Origin: Chitinibacter sp. FCG-7
GTDB taxonomy: Bacteria; Pseudomonadota; Gammaproteobacteria; Burkholderiales; Chitinibacteraceae
NCBI RefSeq assembly: GCF_040047665.1
Contig: NZ_CP157355.1
Location: 868,001 to 932,000 of the forward strand
Length of the DNA stretch: 64,000 bases
Reading direction: 5' to 3'
A program made the position numbers and the translations under genes. This document shows positions 9,914 to 20,907 of the stretch, one piece after another. The first letter of the stretch is position 1; each line of letters begins with the position of its first letter. Below the pieces are notes generated by a model. It made no database searches, had not been told where the DNA came from, and saw only the letters and a list, made by a program, of their open reading frames with translations.

Positions 9914-10405
9914 TTAGCGGTATTTAGCATCAGCGGCTTTGCGCTCAGCGATTTCTTTTTCGTATTGATCACCTACCGCCAGCAACATCGGCTTGGTGTA
10001 ATACAAATCGCCACGTTTTTCACCGTGATATTCATAAATATGTGTTTCAACAATGGCATCGACTGGACAGGCTTCTTCGCAGAAACCACAGAAAATGCAC
10101 TTTGTCAGGTCGATGTCATAGCGGCTGGTACGACGCGTTTTGTCGTCGTCACGCGCTTCTGATTCGATCGTAATCGCCATTGCCGGGCAAACTGCTTCAC
10201 ACAATTTACAAGCAATACAACGCTCTTCACCGTTGGCATAACGACGTTGCGCGTGCAGACCACGGAAGCGCGGGCTATACGGCGTTTTTTCGTCCGGAAA
10301 CTGAACAGTGATCTTGCGCTGGAAGAAGTGGCGGCCAGTCAATTTCAGACCCAGCACCAACTCCCACAGCAAGAAGGTTTTAAAGAAATACGAAATTTTT
10401 TCCAC
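9914..10405 (-). CDS. nuoI: NADH-quinone oxidoreductase subunit I, two [4Fe-4S] clusters
   Basis: Ferredoxin-like subunit carrying clusters N6a and N6b that pass electrons to NuoB. Both CxxCxxCxxxCP motifs are complete: C63, C66, C69, C73 and C103, C106, C109, C113. An amphipathic N-terminus (residues 1-25) anchors it to the membrane. 163 residues, family-typical. 18 bases after nuoH. Confidence 0.98.
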   Translation of the reverse strand: MEKISYFFKTFLLWELVLGLKLTGRHFFQRKITVQFPDEKTPYSPRFRGLHAQRRYANGEERCIACKLCEAVCPAMAITIESEARDDDKTRRTSRYDIDLTKCIFCGFCEEACPVDAIVETHIYEYHGEKRGDLYYTKPMLLAVGDQYEKEIAERKAADAKYR

Positions 10406-10423
10406 GGTCTCTGTCCTTTTCTC

Positions 10424-11491
10424 TTACCAGATCGACCAAGGGGTCTGCATCCAGGCACCGACCACGATAATCCACACCAAAGTCACAGGGATGAAAATTT
10501 TCCAGCCCAGGCGCATCAGTTGGTCGTAGCGGTAACGCGGGAAAGTAGCGCGGAACCACAAGAAGCAGAACAGCAGGAAAGCTACTTTTAATACCCACCA
10601 CAGTGGGCTTGCAGCGCCGAGTACCGGAATCGATGCCGGGAACGGAGACAACCAGCCGCCCAAGAACATCACCGATGCCATCGCCGAAATCAGGATCATA
10701 TTGGCGTATTCAGCCAAGAAGAACAGCGCGAAACTCATGCCTGAGTATTCAACCATGTGACCGGCAACGATCTCGGATTCACCTTCGGTAACGTCAAATG
10801 GTGCGCGGTTGGTCTCGGCAACACCAGCAATGAAGTAAACAACGAACAGTGGCAGCAGCGGGATCAGATTCCAAGACAGAATCGAGCCGCCCATTGCACC
10901 CGAGCCCTGCTGCTCTACGATGGCCGTCAGATTCAAGCTACCTGAAACCATGATCACGCCAACCAGCGCAAAGCCCATCGCCAACTCGTACGAAATCACC
11001 TGAGCTGCGGCACGCATACCACCCAGAAACGCGTATTTCGAGTTAGATGCCCAGCCCGCCAAGATCACACCGTAAACGCCCATTGATGTAATAGCCATTA
11101 CGTAGAGCAAACCTACGTTAACGTCAGCCAATACATACCCGGGGTAAAACGGTACAACCGCCCACGCAGCTAGCGCAGGGACCAATACCATCACGGGCGC
11201 CAAGAAGAATAACTTCTTATCGGCAGCGGAAGGCGCAATGATCTCTTTAAGCAGGAGCTTCACACCGTCAGCGATTGGCTGCAGCAAACCGAACGGACCA
11301 ACCCGGTTCGGGCCGATACGGATCTGCATATAACCAATCACTTTACGCTCGGCCAAAGTCAGGTAAGCCACTGCGCCCATAATCGGCGCAACGATCAGAA
11401 CGATCTTGAGCAAAGTCCAAACCAGGAATGCCACTTGATAAGCAGTCTCTGCGCTCAAGTACCCAGTGAGGATGTTTTGTAGAAATTCCAT
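10424..11491 (-). CDS. nuoH: NADH-quinone oxidoreductase subunit H
   Basis: Heel subunit that forms the quinone chamber with NuoB and NuoD. 355 residues, eight or nine helices. The conserved loop [31 protein letters not shown] and the acidic loop [27 protein letters not shown], which line the quinone entry and proton path, are intact. 10 bases after nuoG. Confidence 0.98.
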   Translation of the reverse strand: MEFLQNILTGYLSAETAYQVAFLVWTLLKIVLIVAPIMGAVAYLTLAERKVIGYMQIRIGPNRVGPFGLLQPIADGVKLLLKEIIAPSAADKKLFFLAPVMVLVPALAAWAVVPFYPGYVLADVNVGLLYVMAITSMGVYGVILAGWASNSKYAFLGGMRAAAQVISYELAMGFALVGVIMVSGSLNLTAIVEQQGSGAMGGSILSWNLIPLLPLFVVYFIAGVAETNRAPFDVTEGESEIVAGHMVEYSGMSFALFFLAEYANMILISAMASVMFLGGWLSPFPASIPVLGAASPLWWVLKVAFLLFCFLWFRATFPRYRYDQLMRLGWKIFIPVTLVWIIVVGAWMQTPWSIW

Positions 11492-11501
11492 TATCTACCC
11501 C

Positions 11502-13811
11502 TTATCCTTTGAGTACTTCAACAGCACCCACCATCTCGCCCAAATCGCGAGTCAGAGGATGAGACGTTGCAACGCGGACGACATCATCTTGCAAGCCTGC
11601 GTCCAGCTTAACAGTCAGCTCGGCACTACCCTGCCCTTGTTTAACGATGGCTTTGCCACCATCAACGAGACCAAGTTTGGCGATGGTCGCTGCATTGAGG
11701 CGAACTGTAGCCGCCAGCGCTGCATCAGCAGTTGCCTGCAAGCTTGGTGCACGACGGACAATTGAGTCGCCTTGATAAACAGGCACTTCACCCAAACGAA
11801 CCAGACCTTGTGCTGATTTTGCTGCCACAGCAACAGAAGTCGCCAAGGCATTGTTCAGACGGCTTGCAATATCACCTGCCAGCGCTTCATCACGAATTTC
11901 TTCCGATGAGTTGTAGTCAAAGCCGTTAAAGCCCAAGACATTACCCAGTACACGGAATACTTTCCAAGCTGGGCGTGTTTCACCCAATGGGCGAACCACA
12001 CCGTTAAAGCTTTGCGCTTTACCTTCCATGTTCACAAACGTACCTGACGTCTCAGTGAATGGAGAGATTGGCAGCAAGACATCCGCGTAATCCATCGCAC
12101 AGCTCTGGAACGCCGACATCACCACAACCATTTCAGCTTGTTTTGCAGCAGCCAACGCTTGCGCGCCGTTGTGCGCGTCGAATTCAGGCTCTACACCCAC
12201 GAATACATAAGCTTTTTTGCCAGCTGCGAAAACGTTACCGCCCACATCAGCGCCGATCAATTCAGCACCCACACTATTGGCTGCTACAGCTGGAACGCCC
12301 AACTTAGCACCAGTCAAGGCTGCTAATGCAGCAGCCGCAGCGTAGATTTCAGCGTAACGAGCCGATGTTTGTGCGATATTGCCCAGCAAGACAGCAGCTT
12401 TTGTTTTGCCTTCAAAGCTATTTGCAATTGCGCGTGCAGCGTCGCCAACTACAACGTTACTCAAATCGATACCAGCAGGAGCAGCAACCGATTTGAGCTC
12501 AACTACGGCTTTAACAACTTGTAGCAGACCCTCAACCAATTGGTCTGGACGAACAACTACTTCGCCAGCCAACTCAGTCAAGAGATCATCAGCGTGAACA
12601 TTAACCAGTGACAAGGCCATGCCTTTTTTCACTGACTGACGCAGACGTTGAGCCAGCAAAGGCTGTTCTTTACGAACAGTTGAGCCAACGATCAATACTG
12701 CTTCGTTTTGCGACAATTCTTCGAGCGATTGGCCAAGCCATTTAGCGCCCTGCGTTTTCACCGAGAAGTCAGCATTGCGTGCAAAGGCTTGAACGGCTTC
12801 AACACCCAAACCTGCCATCAATTTGCGCAGCGTGAACAATTCTTCCACTGTGCTGCTTGCTGAAGCAACTGCAGCAACACTGTCTTTGCCATGTTCAGCG
12901 ACAACTTGTTTCAGGCCATTCGCAACGTATTCCAGCGCAGTTTGCCAGTCAGTTTCCTGCCAAACGCCACCTTGCTTGAGCATCGGTTTGGTCAGACGTT
13001 CTTGGCTGTTCAATGCTTCGTACGAGTAACGATCGCGGTCAGACAACCAGCATTCATTGATTGCTTCGTTTTCCAGCGGCAAGACACGCATTACTTTATT
13101 GTTCTTAACTTGAATAACCAAGTTAGAACCCAAGCCATCGTGCGCACCAACTGACTTGCGACGTGACAGCTCCCACGTGCGAGCGGTGTAGCGGAATGGT
13201 TTGCTCGTTAAAGCGCCAACCGGACACAAGTCGATCACATTGCCGGAAATTTCGGAATTTACCGTCTTGCCAATAAATGGCATCACTTCAGTAAATTCGC
13301 CGCGATTGGCCATACCCAGCTCCTGGAAGCCAGCGATTTCTTCGGTAAAGCGGACACAACGGCTGCAATGGATGCAACGCGTCATATCGGTAGAAATCAA
13401 CGGACCAAGGTCTTTATTGGCAACAACGCGTTTTTCTTCAGCGTAATCGGAACCAGACTGACCATAACCTACGGCCAGATCCTGCAACTGACACTCACCG
13501 CCCTGGTCACAAATTGGACAGTCAAGAGGGTGATTGATCAGCAGAAATTCCATTACGCCTTTCTGAGCAGTCACAGCCTGATCAGAATGGGTAAATACTT
13601 TCATACCATCGGTAACAGGCGTGGCACAGGCCGGTAAAGGCTTGGGTGCTTTTTCGACCTGGACTAGGCACATACGGCAGTTTGCGGCAATCGACAGTTT
13701 TTTGTGATAGCAAAAGTGAGGGATATGCACACCAATTGAATTGGCTGCGTCCATCACGGTGCTACCACCAGGGACTGTCAATTTTTTACCGTCGATTTCG
13801 ATTTCCAGCAT
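11502..13811 (-). CDS. nuoG: NADH-quinone oxidoreductase subunit G
   Basis: Large peripheral-arm subunit that carries iron-sulfur clusters. N-terminal ferredoxin domain holds the [2Fe-2S] ligands C34, C45, C48 and C62; the His-type cluster has H94, C98, C101 and C107; the third [4Fe-4S] has C146, C149, C152 and C196. The remaining part is a molybdopterin-oxidoreductase-like domain without cofactor. The N7 CxxCxxxC motif seen in E. coli NuoG is not visible in residues 215-260 (the stretch runs SRRKSVGAHDGLGSNLVIQV). 769 residues, typical of betaproteobacteria. Confidence 0.97.
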   Translation of the reverse strand: MLEIEIDGKKLTVPGGSTVMDAANSIGVHIPHFCYHKKLSIAANCRMCLVQVEKAPKPLPACATPVTDGMKVFTHSDQAVTAQKGVMEFLLINHPLDCPICDQGGECQLQDLAVGYGQSGSDYAEEKRVVANKDLGPLISTDMTRCIHCSRCVRFTEEIAGFQELGMANRGEFTEVMPFIGKTVNSEISGNVIDLCPVGALTSKPFRYTARTWELSRRKSVGAHDGLGSNLVIQVKNNKVMRVLPLENEAINECWLSDRDRYSYEALNSQERLTKPMLKQGGVWQETDWQTALEYVANGLKQVVAEHGKDSVAAVASASSTVEELFTLRKLMAGLGVEAVQAFARNADFSVKTQGAKWLGQSLEELSQNEAVLIVGSTVRKEQPLLAQRLRQSVKKGMALSLVNVHADDLLTELAGEVVVRPDQLVEGLLQVVKAVVELKSVAAPAGIDLSNVVVGDAARAIANSFEGKTKAAVLLGNIAQTSARYAEIYAAAAALAALTGAKLGVPAVAANSVGAELIGADVGGNVFAAGKKAYVFVGVEPEFDAHNGAQALAAAKQAEMVVVMSAFQSCAMDYADVLLPISPFTETSGTFVNMEGKAQSFNGVVRPLGETRPAWKVFRVLGNVLGFNGFDYNSSEEIRDEALAGDIASRLNNALATSVAVAAKSAQGLVRLGEVPVYQGDSIVRRAPSLQATADAALAATVRLNAATIAKLGLVDGGKAIVKQGQGSAELTVKLDAGLQDDVVRVATSHPLTRDLGEMVGAVEVLKG

Positions 13812-13869
13812 GCTCGACTCGATTCAAAGGCAATAATTCAAAAGAAAACTTGACTAAAACAGCGCGAAA

Positions 13870-15156
13870 TTACAGACCTTTCGCTTTTTGTGCTTTATTA
13901 ATCAAATCTTCGAATTCATGGCGGAAGTGTTTCAACATTCCACGCACAGGGAATACAGCAGCATCACCCAGCGCACAAATTGTGCGGCCTGCGATATTGT
14001 CGCCAACACGTGACAGCAAATCGAGGTCTTCCGGGCGGCCTTCGCCGTTGGCGATGCGATGTACTACACGATACAACCAGCCTGTTCCTTCACGACATGG
14101 GGTACATTGACCGCATGATTCTTCGTGATAGAAATAGGACAAACGCTCCAAAGCGCTGACCATGCAAACTGTTTCGTCCATCACAATGACCGCACCAGAA
14201 CCCAGCATCGAGCCCGCTTTGGCAATTGAGTCGTAATCCATCGTGCATTGCATCATCACATCGGCAGGCAACACCGGCGCAGACGAGCCACCAGGAATCA
14301 CTGCCTTGAGCTTTTTGCCGTCACGCATACCGCCACACATCTCTAGCAATTCAGAGAATGGCGTGCCCAATGGAATTTCGTAGTTACCCGGACGATTAAC
14401 GTGACCAGAAACCGAGAACAATTTGGTACCGCCATTATTTGGCTTGCCCAGTTCAAGGAATTTCTGACCGCCTTCACGAATAATGTAGGGCACTGAGGCA
14501 AAGGTCTCAGTGTTATTAATCGTGGTTGGCTTGCCGTATAAACCGTAAGACGCAGGGAATGGAGGCTTAAAGCGTGGCTGGCCTTTTTTACCTTCCAAAG
14601 ATTCAAGTAGTGCCGTCTCTTCGCCGCAAATATAGGCACCATAACCGTGGTGGCCATGCAGCTGGAAGCAGAAATCCGAACCTAGAATATTATCACCCAG
14701 GAAACCAGCGGCGCGGGCTTCTTCGAGGGCTTCTTCAAAGCGTTGATATGCCTCAAAGACTTCACCGTGGATATAGTTGTAACCTACAGTAATACCCATG
14801 GCGTAACCGCCAATGATCATGCCCTCAATCAGGGCATGCGGGTTGTAGACCATAATATCCAGGTCTTTAAATGTACCTGGCTCGCCTTCGTCAGTATTAC
14901 AAACCAGATATTTCTGGCCCGGAAAACTGCGCGGCATGAAAGACCATTTCAAACCAGTCGGAAAACCTGCACCACCACGGCCACGCAAGCCAGAAGTTTT
15001 CATATCAGCAATGATGTCGTCTTGGGTGATTTTGTCATTGATGATTTTTTTCAGTGCGGCATACCCGCCACGCTTGACGTACTCTTCCAGACGCCAGCAG
15101 TTTGGATCTTCAAAATTGACGTTCTCAAATACAACGCCTTTTACATAGACGGTCAT
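13870..15156 (-). CDS. nuoF: NADH-quinone oxidoreductase subunit F
   Basis: Binds NADH and FMN and starts electron transfer in complex I. The glycine-rich [16 protein letters not shown] (from residue 57) is the FMN/NADH site; EPGTFKD and YIHGE follow; the N3 cluster motif [16 protein letters not shown] lies near residue 350, with the fourth cysteine in [12 protein letters not shown]. 428 residues. Its ATG shares one base with the nuoE stop (TAATG), which suggests translational coupling. Confidence 0.98.
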   Translation of the reverse strand: MTVYVKGVVFENVNFEDPNCWRLEEYVKRGGYAALKKIINDKITQDDIIADMKTSGLRGRGGAGFPTGLKWSFMPRSFPGQKYLVCNTDEGEPGTFKDLDIMVYNPHALIEGMIIGGYAMGITVGYNYIHGEVFEAYQRFEEALEEARAAGFLGDNILGSDFCFQLHGHHGYGAYICGEETALLESLEGKKGQPRFKPPFPASYGLYGKPTTINNTETFASVPYIIREGGQKFLELGKPNNGGTKLFSVSGHVNRPGNYEIPLGTPFSELLEMCGGMRDGKKLKAVIPGGSSAPVLPADVMMQCTMDYDSIAKAGSMLGSGAVIVMDETVCMVSALERLSYFYHEESCGQCTPCREGTGWLYRVVHRIANGEGRPEDLDLLSRVGDNIAGRTICALGDAAVFPVRGMLKHFRHEFEDLINKAQKAKGL

Positions 15157-15659
15157 TATTCAAGCTCCGCCAGTTTTTTGTCGATGGCTTCAGGCGTCAT
15201 GTGATTGCACATAGTGTGGTTATTGACCAGCATCACTGGTGCATAACCGCAAGCCCCCATGCACTCACCTTCTTTTAGCGTGAATTTACCGTCAGCCGTC
15301 GTTTCATTGAAATCAATACCCAGCTTTTGCTTGAGGTAATTGGCTGTGGTATAGCCACCCGACAAAGCACAGGGCAAATTGGTACATACAGTCAGCTTGT
15401 GTTTACCGACCGGCTTCATATCGTACATGTTGTAGAACGTTGCCACTTCATACGCCATCATTGGGGCGATACCAAGGTAGTTGGCAATGAACTCAACCAT
15501 GTCATTGGTCAGGTAGCGTTTTTCAACCTGAGCAATGCGCAAAGCGCCCATAACAGCAGAACGAGCCTGATCGGCAGGATATTTGGCCACTTCACGATCG
15601 ATCTGCGCCAAAGATTCGGCAGATAGAAGATTGTGGGTAGTCAGATTGTTGGTAGACAT
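15156..15659 (-). CDS. nuoE: NADH-quinone oxidoreductase subunit E
   Basis: Thioredoxin-fold subunit with the [2Fe-2S] cluster N1a. Ligands C92, C97, C133 and C137 are present (CTNLPC and GECMGAC). 167 residues, full length. Start overlaps the nuoD stop by one base (TGATG) and its stop overlaps the nuoF start in the same way, so D-E-F are tightly coupled. Confidence 0.98.
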   Translation of the reverse strand: MSTNNLTTHNLLSAESLAQIDREVAKYPADQARSAVMGALRIAQVEKRYLTNDMVEFIANYLGIAPMMAYEVATFYNMYDMKPVGKHKLTVCTNLPCALSGGYTTANYLKQKLGIDFNETTADGKFTLKEGECMGACGYAPVMLVNNHTMCNHMTPEAIDKKLAELE

Positions 15660-16915
15660 CAGCGGTCAATCTCCCCGAATACAATATCTTGCGTACCGAT
15701 GATCGCTACAACGTCAGAAATCATGTGGCCGCGCGCCATTTCATCCAGCGCCGACAGATGCACATAACCTGGCGCACGAATCTTCAGACGGTAAGGCTTG
15801 TTAGCGCCATCAGAAATCAGGTAGATACCAAACTCACCCTTTGGATGCTCAACGGCGGCATATGCTTCGCCTTCTGGCACGTGCATGCCTTCAGTGAACA
15901 ATTTAAAGTGGTGAATCAGCTCTTCCATGTTTTCTTTCATCGCTTCACGCGATGGAGGAGCAACTTTGTGGTTATCAGTAATCACTGGACCAGGATTTGC
16001 TTTGAGCCACGCAACGCATTGCTTGATGAGGTGATTTGACTGGCGCATTTCTTCAACGCGAACCAGATAGCGGTCGTAGCAGTCACCAGTTTTACCAACG
16101 GGAATATCAAAATCCAGTTGATCATAAACTTCATACGGCTGAGTCTTGCGCAGATCCCACTCAACGCCGGAACCACGCAGCATCGCACCGGTAAAGCCGA
16201 TGGCTTTTGCGCGATCTGCATCAACCACACCAATACCTACAGTACGCTGTTTCCAGATCCGATTATCTGTCAGCAGCGTTTCATACTCATCAATGTACGT
16301 TGGGAAGCGGTTGGTGAAATCTTCGATAAAATCGAGCAAGCTGCCTTGACGGTTCTTGTTCAGATCTTTGATCGCGGCAGCATTACGTACTTTTGATGCT
16401 TGATACTGCGGCATTTCATCAGGCAGATCACGATACACACCACCCGGACGATAGTAAGCCGCGTGCATACGTGCACCTGAAACAGCTTCGTAGCAGTCCA
16501 TCAGGTCTTCACGCTCGCGGAAGGCGTACAAGAAGATCGTCATTGCACCACAGTCCAAGCCGTGAGCACCAATCCACATCAGGTGATTCAATACACGGGT
16601 GATTTCATCAAACATCACGCGAATGTATTGAGCACGAATTGGCACTTCCAAGCCCAGCAATTTCTCAATTGCCATGCAATAAGCGTGCTCATTAGACATC
16701 ATTGACACGTAGTCAAGGCGGTCCATATAAGGCAGAGACTGGATGTACGTTTTGTGTTCAGCCAATTTTTCAGTCGCACGGTGCAACAGACCAATATGCG
16801 GGTCGGCACGCTCAACAACTTCACCATCCAACTCCAGCACCAGACGCAATACACCGTGCGCAGCAGGGTGTTGTGGGCCGAAGTTCAAGGTGTAATTACG
16901 GATCTCAGCAGCCAC
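15659..16915 (-). CDS. nuoD: NADH-quinone oxidoreductase subunit D, GTG start
   Basis: 49-kDa subunit that forms the quinone-binding pocket with NuoB. Conserved: [22 protein letters not shown] with the quinone-site histidine, [24 protein letters not shown] segment and the C-terminal DIVFGEIDR. The frame is open up to 16954, but the family N-terminus [10 protein letters not shown] begins at a GTG at 16915, 7 bases after GAGGAG. This gives 418 residues and an 11-base overlap with nuoC; the longer start would add residues not found in relatives. Confidence 0.97.
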   Translation of the reverse strand: MAAEIRNYTLNFGPQHPAAHGVLRLVLELDGEVVERADPHIGLLHRATEKLAEHKTYIQSLPYMDRLDYVSMMSNEHAYCMAIEKLLGLEVPIRAQYIRVMFDEITRVLNHLMWIGAHGLDCGAMTIFLYAFREREDLMDCYEAVSGARMHAAYYRPGGVYRDLPDEMPQYQASKVRNAAAIKDLNKNRQGSLLDFIEDFTNRFPTYIDEYETLLTDNRIWKQRTVGIGVVDADRAKAIGFTGAMLRGSGVEWDLRKTQPYEVYDQLDFDIPVGKTGDCYDRYLVRVEEMRQSNHLIKQCVAWLKANPGPVITDNHKVAPPSREAMKENMEELIHHFKLFTEGMHVPEGEAYAAVEHPKGEFGIYLISDGANKPYRLKIRAPGYVHLSALDEMARGHMISDVVAIIGTQDIVFGEIDR

Positions 16916-17504
16916 CGTAGTTCTCCTCGCGGATAATGCGCGGTGTAATTTCACGCGGGTCGATGGTCACAGGCTGGTAAACAACGCGAGCTTGCTCGGC
17001 GTCATAACGCATTTCAACGTAACCAGATAGTGGGAAATCTTTACGGAATGGATGACCAACAAAACCATAGTCAGTCAGAATACGGCGCAGGTCAGGGTGA
17101 CCCTGAAACACAATACCAAACAGGTCAAATGCTTCGCGCTCAAACCAGTTGATCGCAGGCCAGACATCAACCATTGAATGGATCACAGGGAATGCATCGT
17201 CAGCACAGAAAACGCGAACACGCAGTCGTACATTGTGCTTATAAGACAGCAGATGATAGACCACCGCAAAACGCTGACCTTCCCAAATACCATCTTTGTA
17301 TTCGCTATAGTCAACGCCACAGGCGTCAACCAATTGCTCAAAGTGCAGGCTCGCGTCATCGCGCAATTGCAGCGCAACTTCAGCCCAAAGAGCAGCAGGC
17401 ACTTCGATTGTTACTTCGCCCAACGCATTTTTCAGCGAAGCAATCTTGGCTTCACCCAAAACAGTGCGCAAGCTTTCAATCAGTGTTTCTAGCTTATTTG
17501 CCAT
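16905..17504 (-). CDS. nuoC: NADH-quinone oxidoreductase subunit C
   Basis: 30-kDa subunit of the peripheral arm with no cofactor. 199 residues; signature around [43 protein letters not shown] is intact. NuoC and NuoD are separate genes here, not fused as in E. coli. Starts 8 bases after nuoB and overlaps nuoD by 11 bases. Confidence 0.98.
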   Translation of the reverse strand: MANKLETLIESLRTVLGEAKIASLKNALGEVTIEVPAALWAEVALQLRDDASLHFEQLVDACGVDYSEYKDGIWEGQRFAVVYHLLSYKHNVRLRVRVFCADDAFPVIHSMVDVWPAINWFEREAFDLFGIVFQGHPDLRRILTDYGFVGHPFRKDFPLSGYVEMRYDAEQARVVYQPVTIDPREITPRIIREENYGGC

Positions 17505-17512
17505 GGCTCACC

Positions 17513-17989
17513 TCAAGAACGCGCGATAGAGTTGGTACGTTTGATTTTGTTTTGCAACTGTATCAAACCATACAACAGCGCTTCAGCCGTCGGAGGACAG
17601 CCCGGCACATAAATATCAATCGGAACAATACGATCACAGCCGCGAACTACCGAGTATGAGTAGTGGTAGTAACCACCACCGTTCGCACAAGAGCCCATTG
17701 AAATTGCCCAACGCGGCTCAGGCATCTGATCGTAAACTTTGCGCAACGCTGGCGCCATTTTGTTACAGAGCGTACCTGCAACAATCATCAAATCGGATTG
17801 ACGTGGAGACGGACGAAATACGATACCGAAACGATCCAAATCGTAACGCGCCGCACCCGCATGCATCATCTCCACAGCACAACAGGCCAAACCAAACGTC
17901 ATTGGCCACAAAGAGCCAGTGCGCGTCCAGTTAACAACTGCATCAACCGTTGTGGTGACAAAACCTTTTTCGAGACTTTGAGCTTCCAT
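17513..17989 (-). CDS. nuoB: NADH-quinone oxidoreductase subunit B
   Basis: Carries N2, the terminal [4Fe-4S] cluster that reduces quinone. The unusual tandem ligands C36-C37 plus C101 and C131 are all present ([31 protein letters not shown]). 158 residues. Five bases separate it from nuoA. Confidence 0.98.
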   Translation of the reverse strand: MEAQSLEKGFVTTTVDAVVNWTRTGSLWPMTFGLACCAVEMMHAGAARYDLDRFGIVFRPSPRQSDLMIVAGTLCNKMAPALRKVYDQMPEPRWAISMGSCANGGGYYHYSYSVVRGCDRIVPIDIYVPGCPPTAEALLYGLIQLQNKIKRTNSIARS

Positions 17990-17994
17990 TTATC

Positions 17995-18363
17995 TCACTC
18001 CCACTCCAGCGCACCCTTCATCCATTCGTAGACGAAGCCGACCACCAGAATGGTCAGGAATATCATCATCGATACAAAGCCGAACATACCCAATTCTTTG
18101 AGCACAACAGCCCAAGGAACCAAAAACGCGACTTCCAAATCGAACAGAATAAACAGAATCGCCACCAGGTAATAACGCACATCAAACTGCATGCGCGCAT
18201 CTTCGAATGCTTCAAAGCCGCACTCGTAAGGTGATAATTTTGCCGAATCTGGCCGAACCGTTCCCAAGACCTTACCAACCCCATAACCGAGCGCCAGCGG
18301 AGCAACTCCAACCAACAAGCCGACAATAAGGAATAGCAGGATGGGGAAATAGTCTTGCAGCAT
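17995..18363 (-). CDS. nuoA: NADH-quinone oxidoreductase subunit A
   Basis: Three-helix membrane subunit and first gene of the nuo operon. 122 residues; the conserved loop [40 protein letters not shown] includes the cysteine and acidic residues that line the quinone/proton path. The 152-base gap upstream to secG must hold the main nuo promoter unless the operon is read through from tpiA-secG. Confidence 0.98.
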   Translation of the reverse strand: MLQDYFPILLFLIVGLLVGVAPLALGYGVGKVLGTVRPDSAKLSPYECGFEAFEDARMQFDVRYYLVAILFILFDLEVAFLVPWAVVLKELGMFGFVSMMIFLTILVVGFVYEWMKGALEWE

Positions 18364-18515
18364 GAAAATCCCCAGTTCAGAAGTAATACATAAAGACAGA
18401 AATGCAGCTATTTTTGCTGCTTTTTATATAAATAGCCGAGCCATTTTCACAGCTCAGCTAAATATTGATTTCGATAGCGGCTTGGCGCTATCTGACCAGC
18501 AATCAATGCGACTGC
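18364..18515 (-). promoter_or_regulatory. secG-nuoA intergenic region
   Basis: A 7-bp stem GATAGCG/CGCTATC (18473-18479 and 18486-18492) directly follows secG but has no T run, so it is a weak terminator candidate. The remainder is A/T-rich and should carry the nuo promoter; no convincing -35/-10 pair stands out. A tRNA gene found here in some related genomes is not present. Confidence 0.35.
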
Positions 18516-18845
18516 TTAGTCGGGAATCTTTTGACCGGCAGCAGGAGAAGCAACTTCAGCAGCAGGTTTAGCACCGGACATAACGCCCAGATCGTTTTTG
18601 CTCGTTTTCGGCGCAGTCAACAACACCAGCGCCATACACGTTACAAAGAACACCGCCGCAGCCGCTGCAGTAGAACGGCTAAGGAAATTGGCCGAACCCG
18701 AGGCACCAAACACGCTGCCAGCAGAACCGCTACCAAAAGCAGCACCCATATCGGCGCCCTTACCATGCTGCATCAAGACCAGCACAATCACCGCCAAAGC
18801 AGAGATGATGTTCAAGATCAGCACCAAACTAGTAATAAAGTCCAT
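18516..18845 (-). CDS. secG: Preprotein translocase subunit SecG
   Basis: Small membrane subunit of SecYEG that helps protein export. Two hydrophobic segments and the conserved VLVLMQHGKGADMGAAFGSGSAGSVFGASGSANFLSR region are present. The frame is open to 18881, but the family start MDFITSLVLI lies at 18845, preceded by AGGA 10 bases upstream; that gives 109 residues. The C-terminal tail is alanine- and proline-rich. It follows tpiA by 36 bases. Confidence 0.96.
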   Translation of the reverse strand: MDFITSLVLILNIISALAVIVLVLMQHGKGADMGAAFGSGSAGSVFGASGSANFLSRSTAAAAAVFFVTCMALVLLTAPKTSKNDLGVMSGAKPAAEVASPAAGQKIPD

Positions 18846-18881
18846 TTTTATCCATTCCTGTGGCGGCGTGAATTGTACCAA

Positions 18882-19592
18882 TCAGCGGGCCGCTTGGCAA
18901 ATTCCCACAAATTCAAAAGCCGAGAGCGCAGCACCGCCAACCAACACGCCATCAACATGATTTACTGCTAATATTTCTGCGGCATTACCCGACTTGACAC
19001 TACCGCCATACAAGACTTTGACACGCTCATCGAGGTGTTCCTTGATCAGGGCGTGCATGGGGGAAATCTGCTCACCAGAGGCAACCACACCACTACCGAC
19101 CGCCCATGACGGCTCGTAAGCCACGGCAAACAAACCCATCGGCAAACCACGCAAAACCTCCAACTGCGCAGCAACCACCTTCTCGGCATCACCCTGGCGA
19201 CGCTCTTCAGCCGATTCGCCAACACAGTAGACACCAAACAGACCGGCATCGAGTGCAGAACGCAATTTAACCCCCGCCTGCTCGGTGGTTTCACCAAAAA
19301 GACGACGACGCTCGGAATGACCAATAATCACCATTTCACAACCGACATCAGCCAACATACCCGATGAAATCTCACCGGTATATGGCCCTATGTGATACTG
19401 GCTGACGTCTTGAGCGCCACACTGTATATGGGTATGTTGCAATATCTGCTTGGCAAGCATGATATACGGCGCCGGCACGCAGACACCGACATTGGCATCA
19501 AGCCCGGCTTGCGCCACTTCGCCTAACACCGATTTAATCTGCCCGATACTGCCGTGCAACTTCCAATTACCAATCACCATCTGCTTGGCCAT
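18882..19592 (-). CDS. tpiA: Triosephosphate isomerase
   Basis: Interconverts dihydroxyacetone phosphate and glyceraldehyde 3-phosphate. Catalytic N9, K11, H92 (IGHSERR) and E160 (AYEPSWAVGSG) are present, as is the phosphate-binding YGGSV and GVLVGGAAL. At 236 residues it is a little shorter than the usual 250. The mobile loop 6 reads PSWAVGSG, where most family members have PVWAIGTG; these changes are conservative. Linked to secG as in many proteobacteria. Confidence 0.97.
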   Translation of the reverse strand: MAKQMVIGNWKLHGSIGQIKSVLGEVAQAGLDANVGVCVPAPYIMLAKQILQHTHIQCGAQDVSQYHIGPYTGEISSGMLADVGCEMVIIGHSERRRLFGETTEQAGVKLRSALDAGLFGVYCVGESAEERRQGDAEKVVAAQLEVLRGLPMGLFAVAYEPSWAVGSGVVASGEQISPMHALIKEHLDERVKVLYGGSVKSGNAAEILAVNHVDGVLVGGAALSAFEFVGICQAAR

Positions 19593-19661
19593 GCAGCAAC
19601 CCCCTTGGCAAACTAGGGCGAGATGGTAACAACCCCGCTCCTACACCGTCAAACCTTGTTT

Positions 19662-19720
19662 TTCACACTCTCCTGTCAGTCACAAAGCATTTGTAATATT
19701 TCGGAAACATTCCTCTATTA
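19662..19720 (+). promoter_or_regulatory. Candidate pst promoter with weak Pho-box-like sites
   Basis: CTGTCAG at 19673-19679 and TTCACAC 11 bases upstream resemble halves of the PhoB direct repeat, and TTGTAA (19691) with CTATTA (19715) could serve as core promoter with an 18-base spacer. Matches are partial; PhoB control of pst operons is well established, but the site here is only a candidate. Confidence 0.3.
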
Positions 19721-19770
19721 AGATGCCCTACATCGAATTCACACCCATTTCGCTCTGGAGATTTAAAAAA

Positions 19771-20811
19771 ATGACTTTTGCTCGTAATCTGATCGTTAGC
19801 GCCGGCTTGCTGGCAGGCCTTTTTACTTCTGCCCAAGCAGCTGATATCACTGGCGCTGGCGCAACATTCCCGTACCCGCTGTATGCCAAATGGGCTGAAA
19901 TGTACAAAGCCAAAACGGGCACAGGCATGAATTACCAATCGATCGGTTCAGGTGGTGGCATCAAGCAGATCGAAGCCAAAACAGTCGATTTCGGTGCGTC
20001 AGACATGCCACTGAAAGTAGACCAGCTTGAGAAAAGCGGCCTGATGCAATTTCCAACCGTGGTCGGTGGTGTAGTGCCTGTGATCAATGTGCCAGGCATT
20101 AAACCAGGCGACTTCAAACTCACGCCTGCAGTACTGGTTGATATTTATCTGGGCAAAATTAAGAAATGGAATGACCCACGCTTGGTTGAAATCAATAAAG
20201 GCCTGAGCCTGCCAGACCAGAACATCACCGTGGTACGCCGCTCTGACGGCTCGGGCACCACCTTCCTGTTCGTGAACTACCTGTCGCAAGTATCGCCAGA
20301 GTGGAAAGAAAAAGTAGGCGCAAACACTTCGGTTCAGTGGCCAACTGGCGTGGGCGGTAAAGGTAACGAAGGCGTAGCCAACTACGTACAACGTATCAAG
20401 GGTTCAATCGGTTACGTAGAGTTTGCGTACGCAAAACAAAACAAATTGTCATACACCCAGCTGGCAAATAGCACTGGCAATTTTGTACGCCCAACTGAAG
20501 AAGCCTTTATCGCTGCATCTGCCAATTCCGACTGGAAATCCGCGCCAGGCATGTATCTGGTGAGCACTAATGCACCTGGTAAAGATTCTTGGCCTATCGC
20601 TAGCCCGACTTTCATCCTGATGCACAAAAAACAGGACAAACCAGCACAAGCGCTGGAAGTGTTGAAGTTCTTTGACTGGGCTTACGGCGCAGACGCTGAC
20701 AAAGCGGCCTTGGCTCTGGATTACATCCCAATGCCAGACAACGTAGTCAATATGATCAAAGCCAACTGGAAAGCGCAAATTACCGATGGCAAAGCAGCCA
20801 TCTGGAAATAA
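19771..20811 (+). CDS. pstS: Phosphate ABC transporter substrate-binding protein
   Basis: Periplasmic protein that captures phosphate for PstCAB. The start at 19771 follows TGGAGA at a 9-base distance and gives a clean signal peptide (cleavage after AQA, residue 23) with the mature protein beginning ADITGAGATFPYPLYAKW, as in E. coli PstS. The phosphate ligands in SIGSGGGIKQ and RRSDGSGTTF are present. 346 residues. The frame is open to 19723 upstream but that part would disrupt the signal peptide. Confidence 0.97.
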   Translation: MTFARNLIVSAGLLAGLFTSAQAADITGAGATFPYPLYAKWAEMYKAKTGTGMNYQSIGSGGGIKQIEAKTVDFGASDMPLKVDQLEKSGLMQFPTVVGGVVPVINVPGIKPGDFKLTPAVLVDIYLGKIKKWNDPRLVEINKGLSLPDQNITVVRRSDGSGTTFLFVNYLSQVSPEWKEKVGANTSVQWPTGVGGKGNEGVANYVQRIKGSIGYVEFAYAKQNKLSYTQLANSTGNFVRPTEEAFIAASANSDWKSAPGMYLVSTNAPGKDSWPIASPTFILMHKKQDKPAQALEVLKFFDWAYGADADKAALALDYIPMPDNVVNMIKANWKAQITDGKAAIWK

Positions 20812-20842
20812 GCAGATTCAAATATAATTGGCACTTTATGTC

Positions 20843-20872
20843 AGGCACACAGTTTATTCAGGCTGTGTGCCT
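20843..20872 (+). promoter_or_regulatory. Hairpin in the pstS-pstC gap
   Basis: AGGCACACAG (20843-20852) pairs perfectly with CTGTGTGCCT (20863-20872) around a 10-base loop. There is no T run after it, so it is more likely an mRNA 3' stabiliser or partial attenuator that keeps pstS mRNA more abundant than pstCAB than a full terminator. Confidence 0.6.
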
Positions 20873-20907
20873 GTTAGCTTGTAGATTATGGTAGTCCGGA
20901 GACGGTA

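Noticed and set aside
18364..18515. Possible tRNA between secG and nuoA
   Set aside because: Some related genomes have a tRNA-Leu here, but no cloverleaf or GGTTCRA-type T-loop is present.
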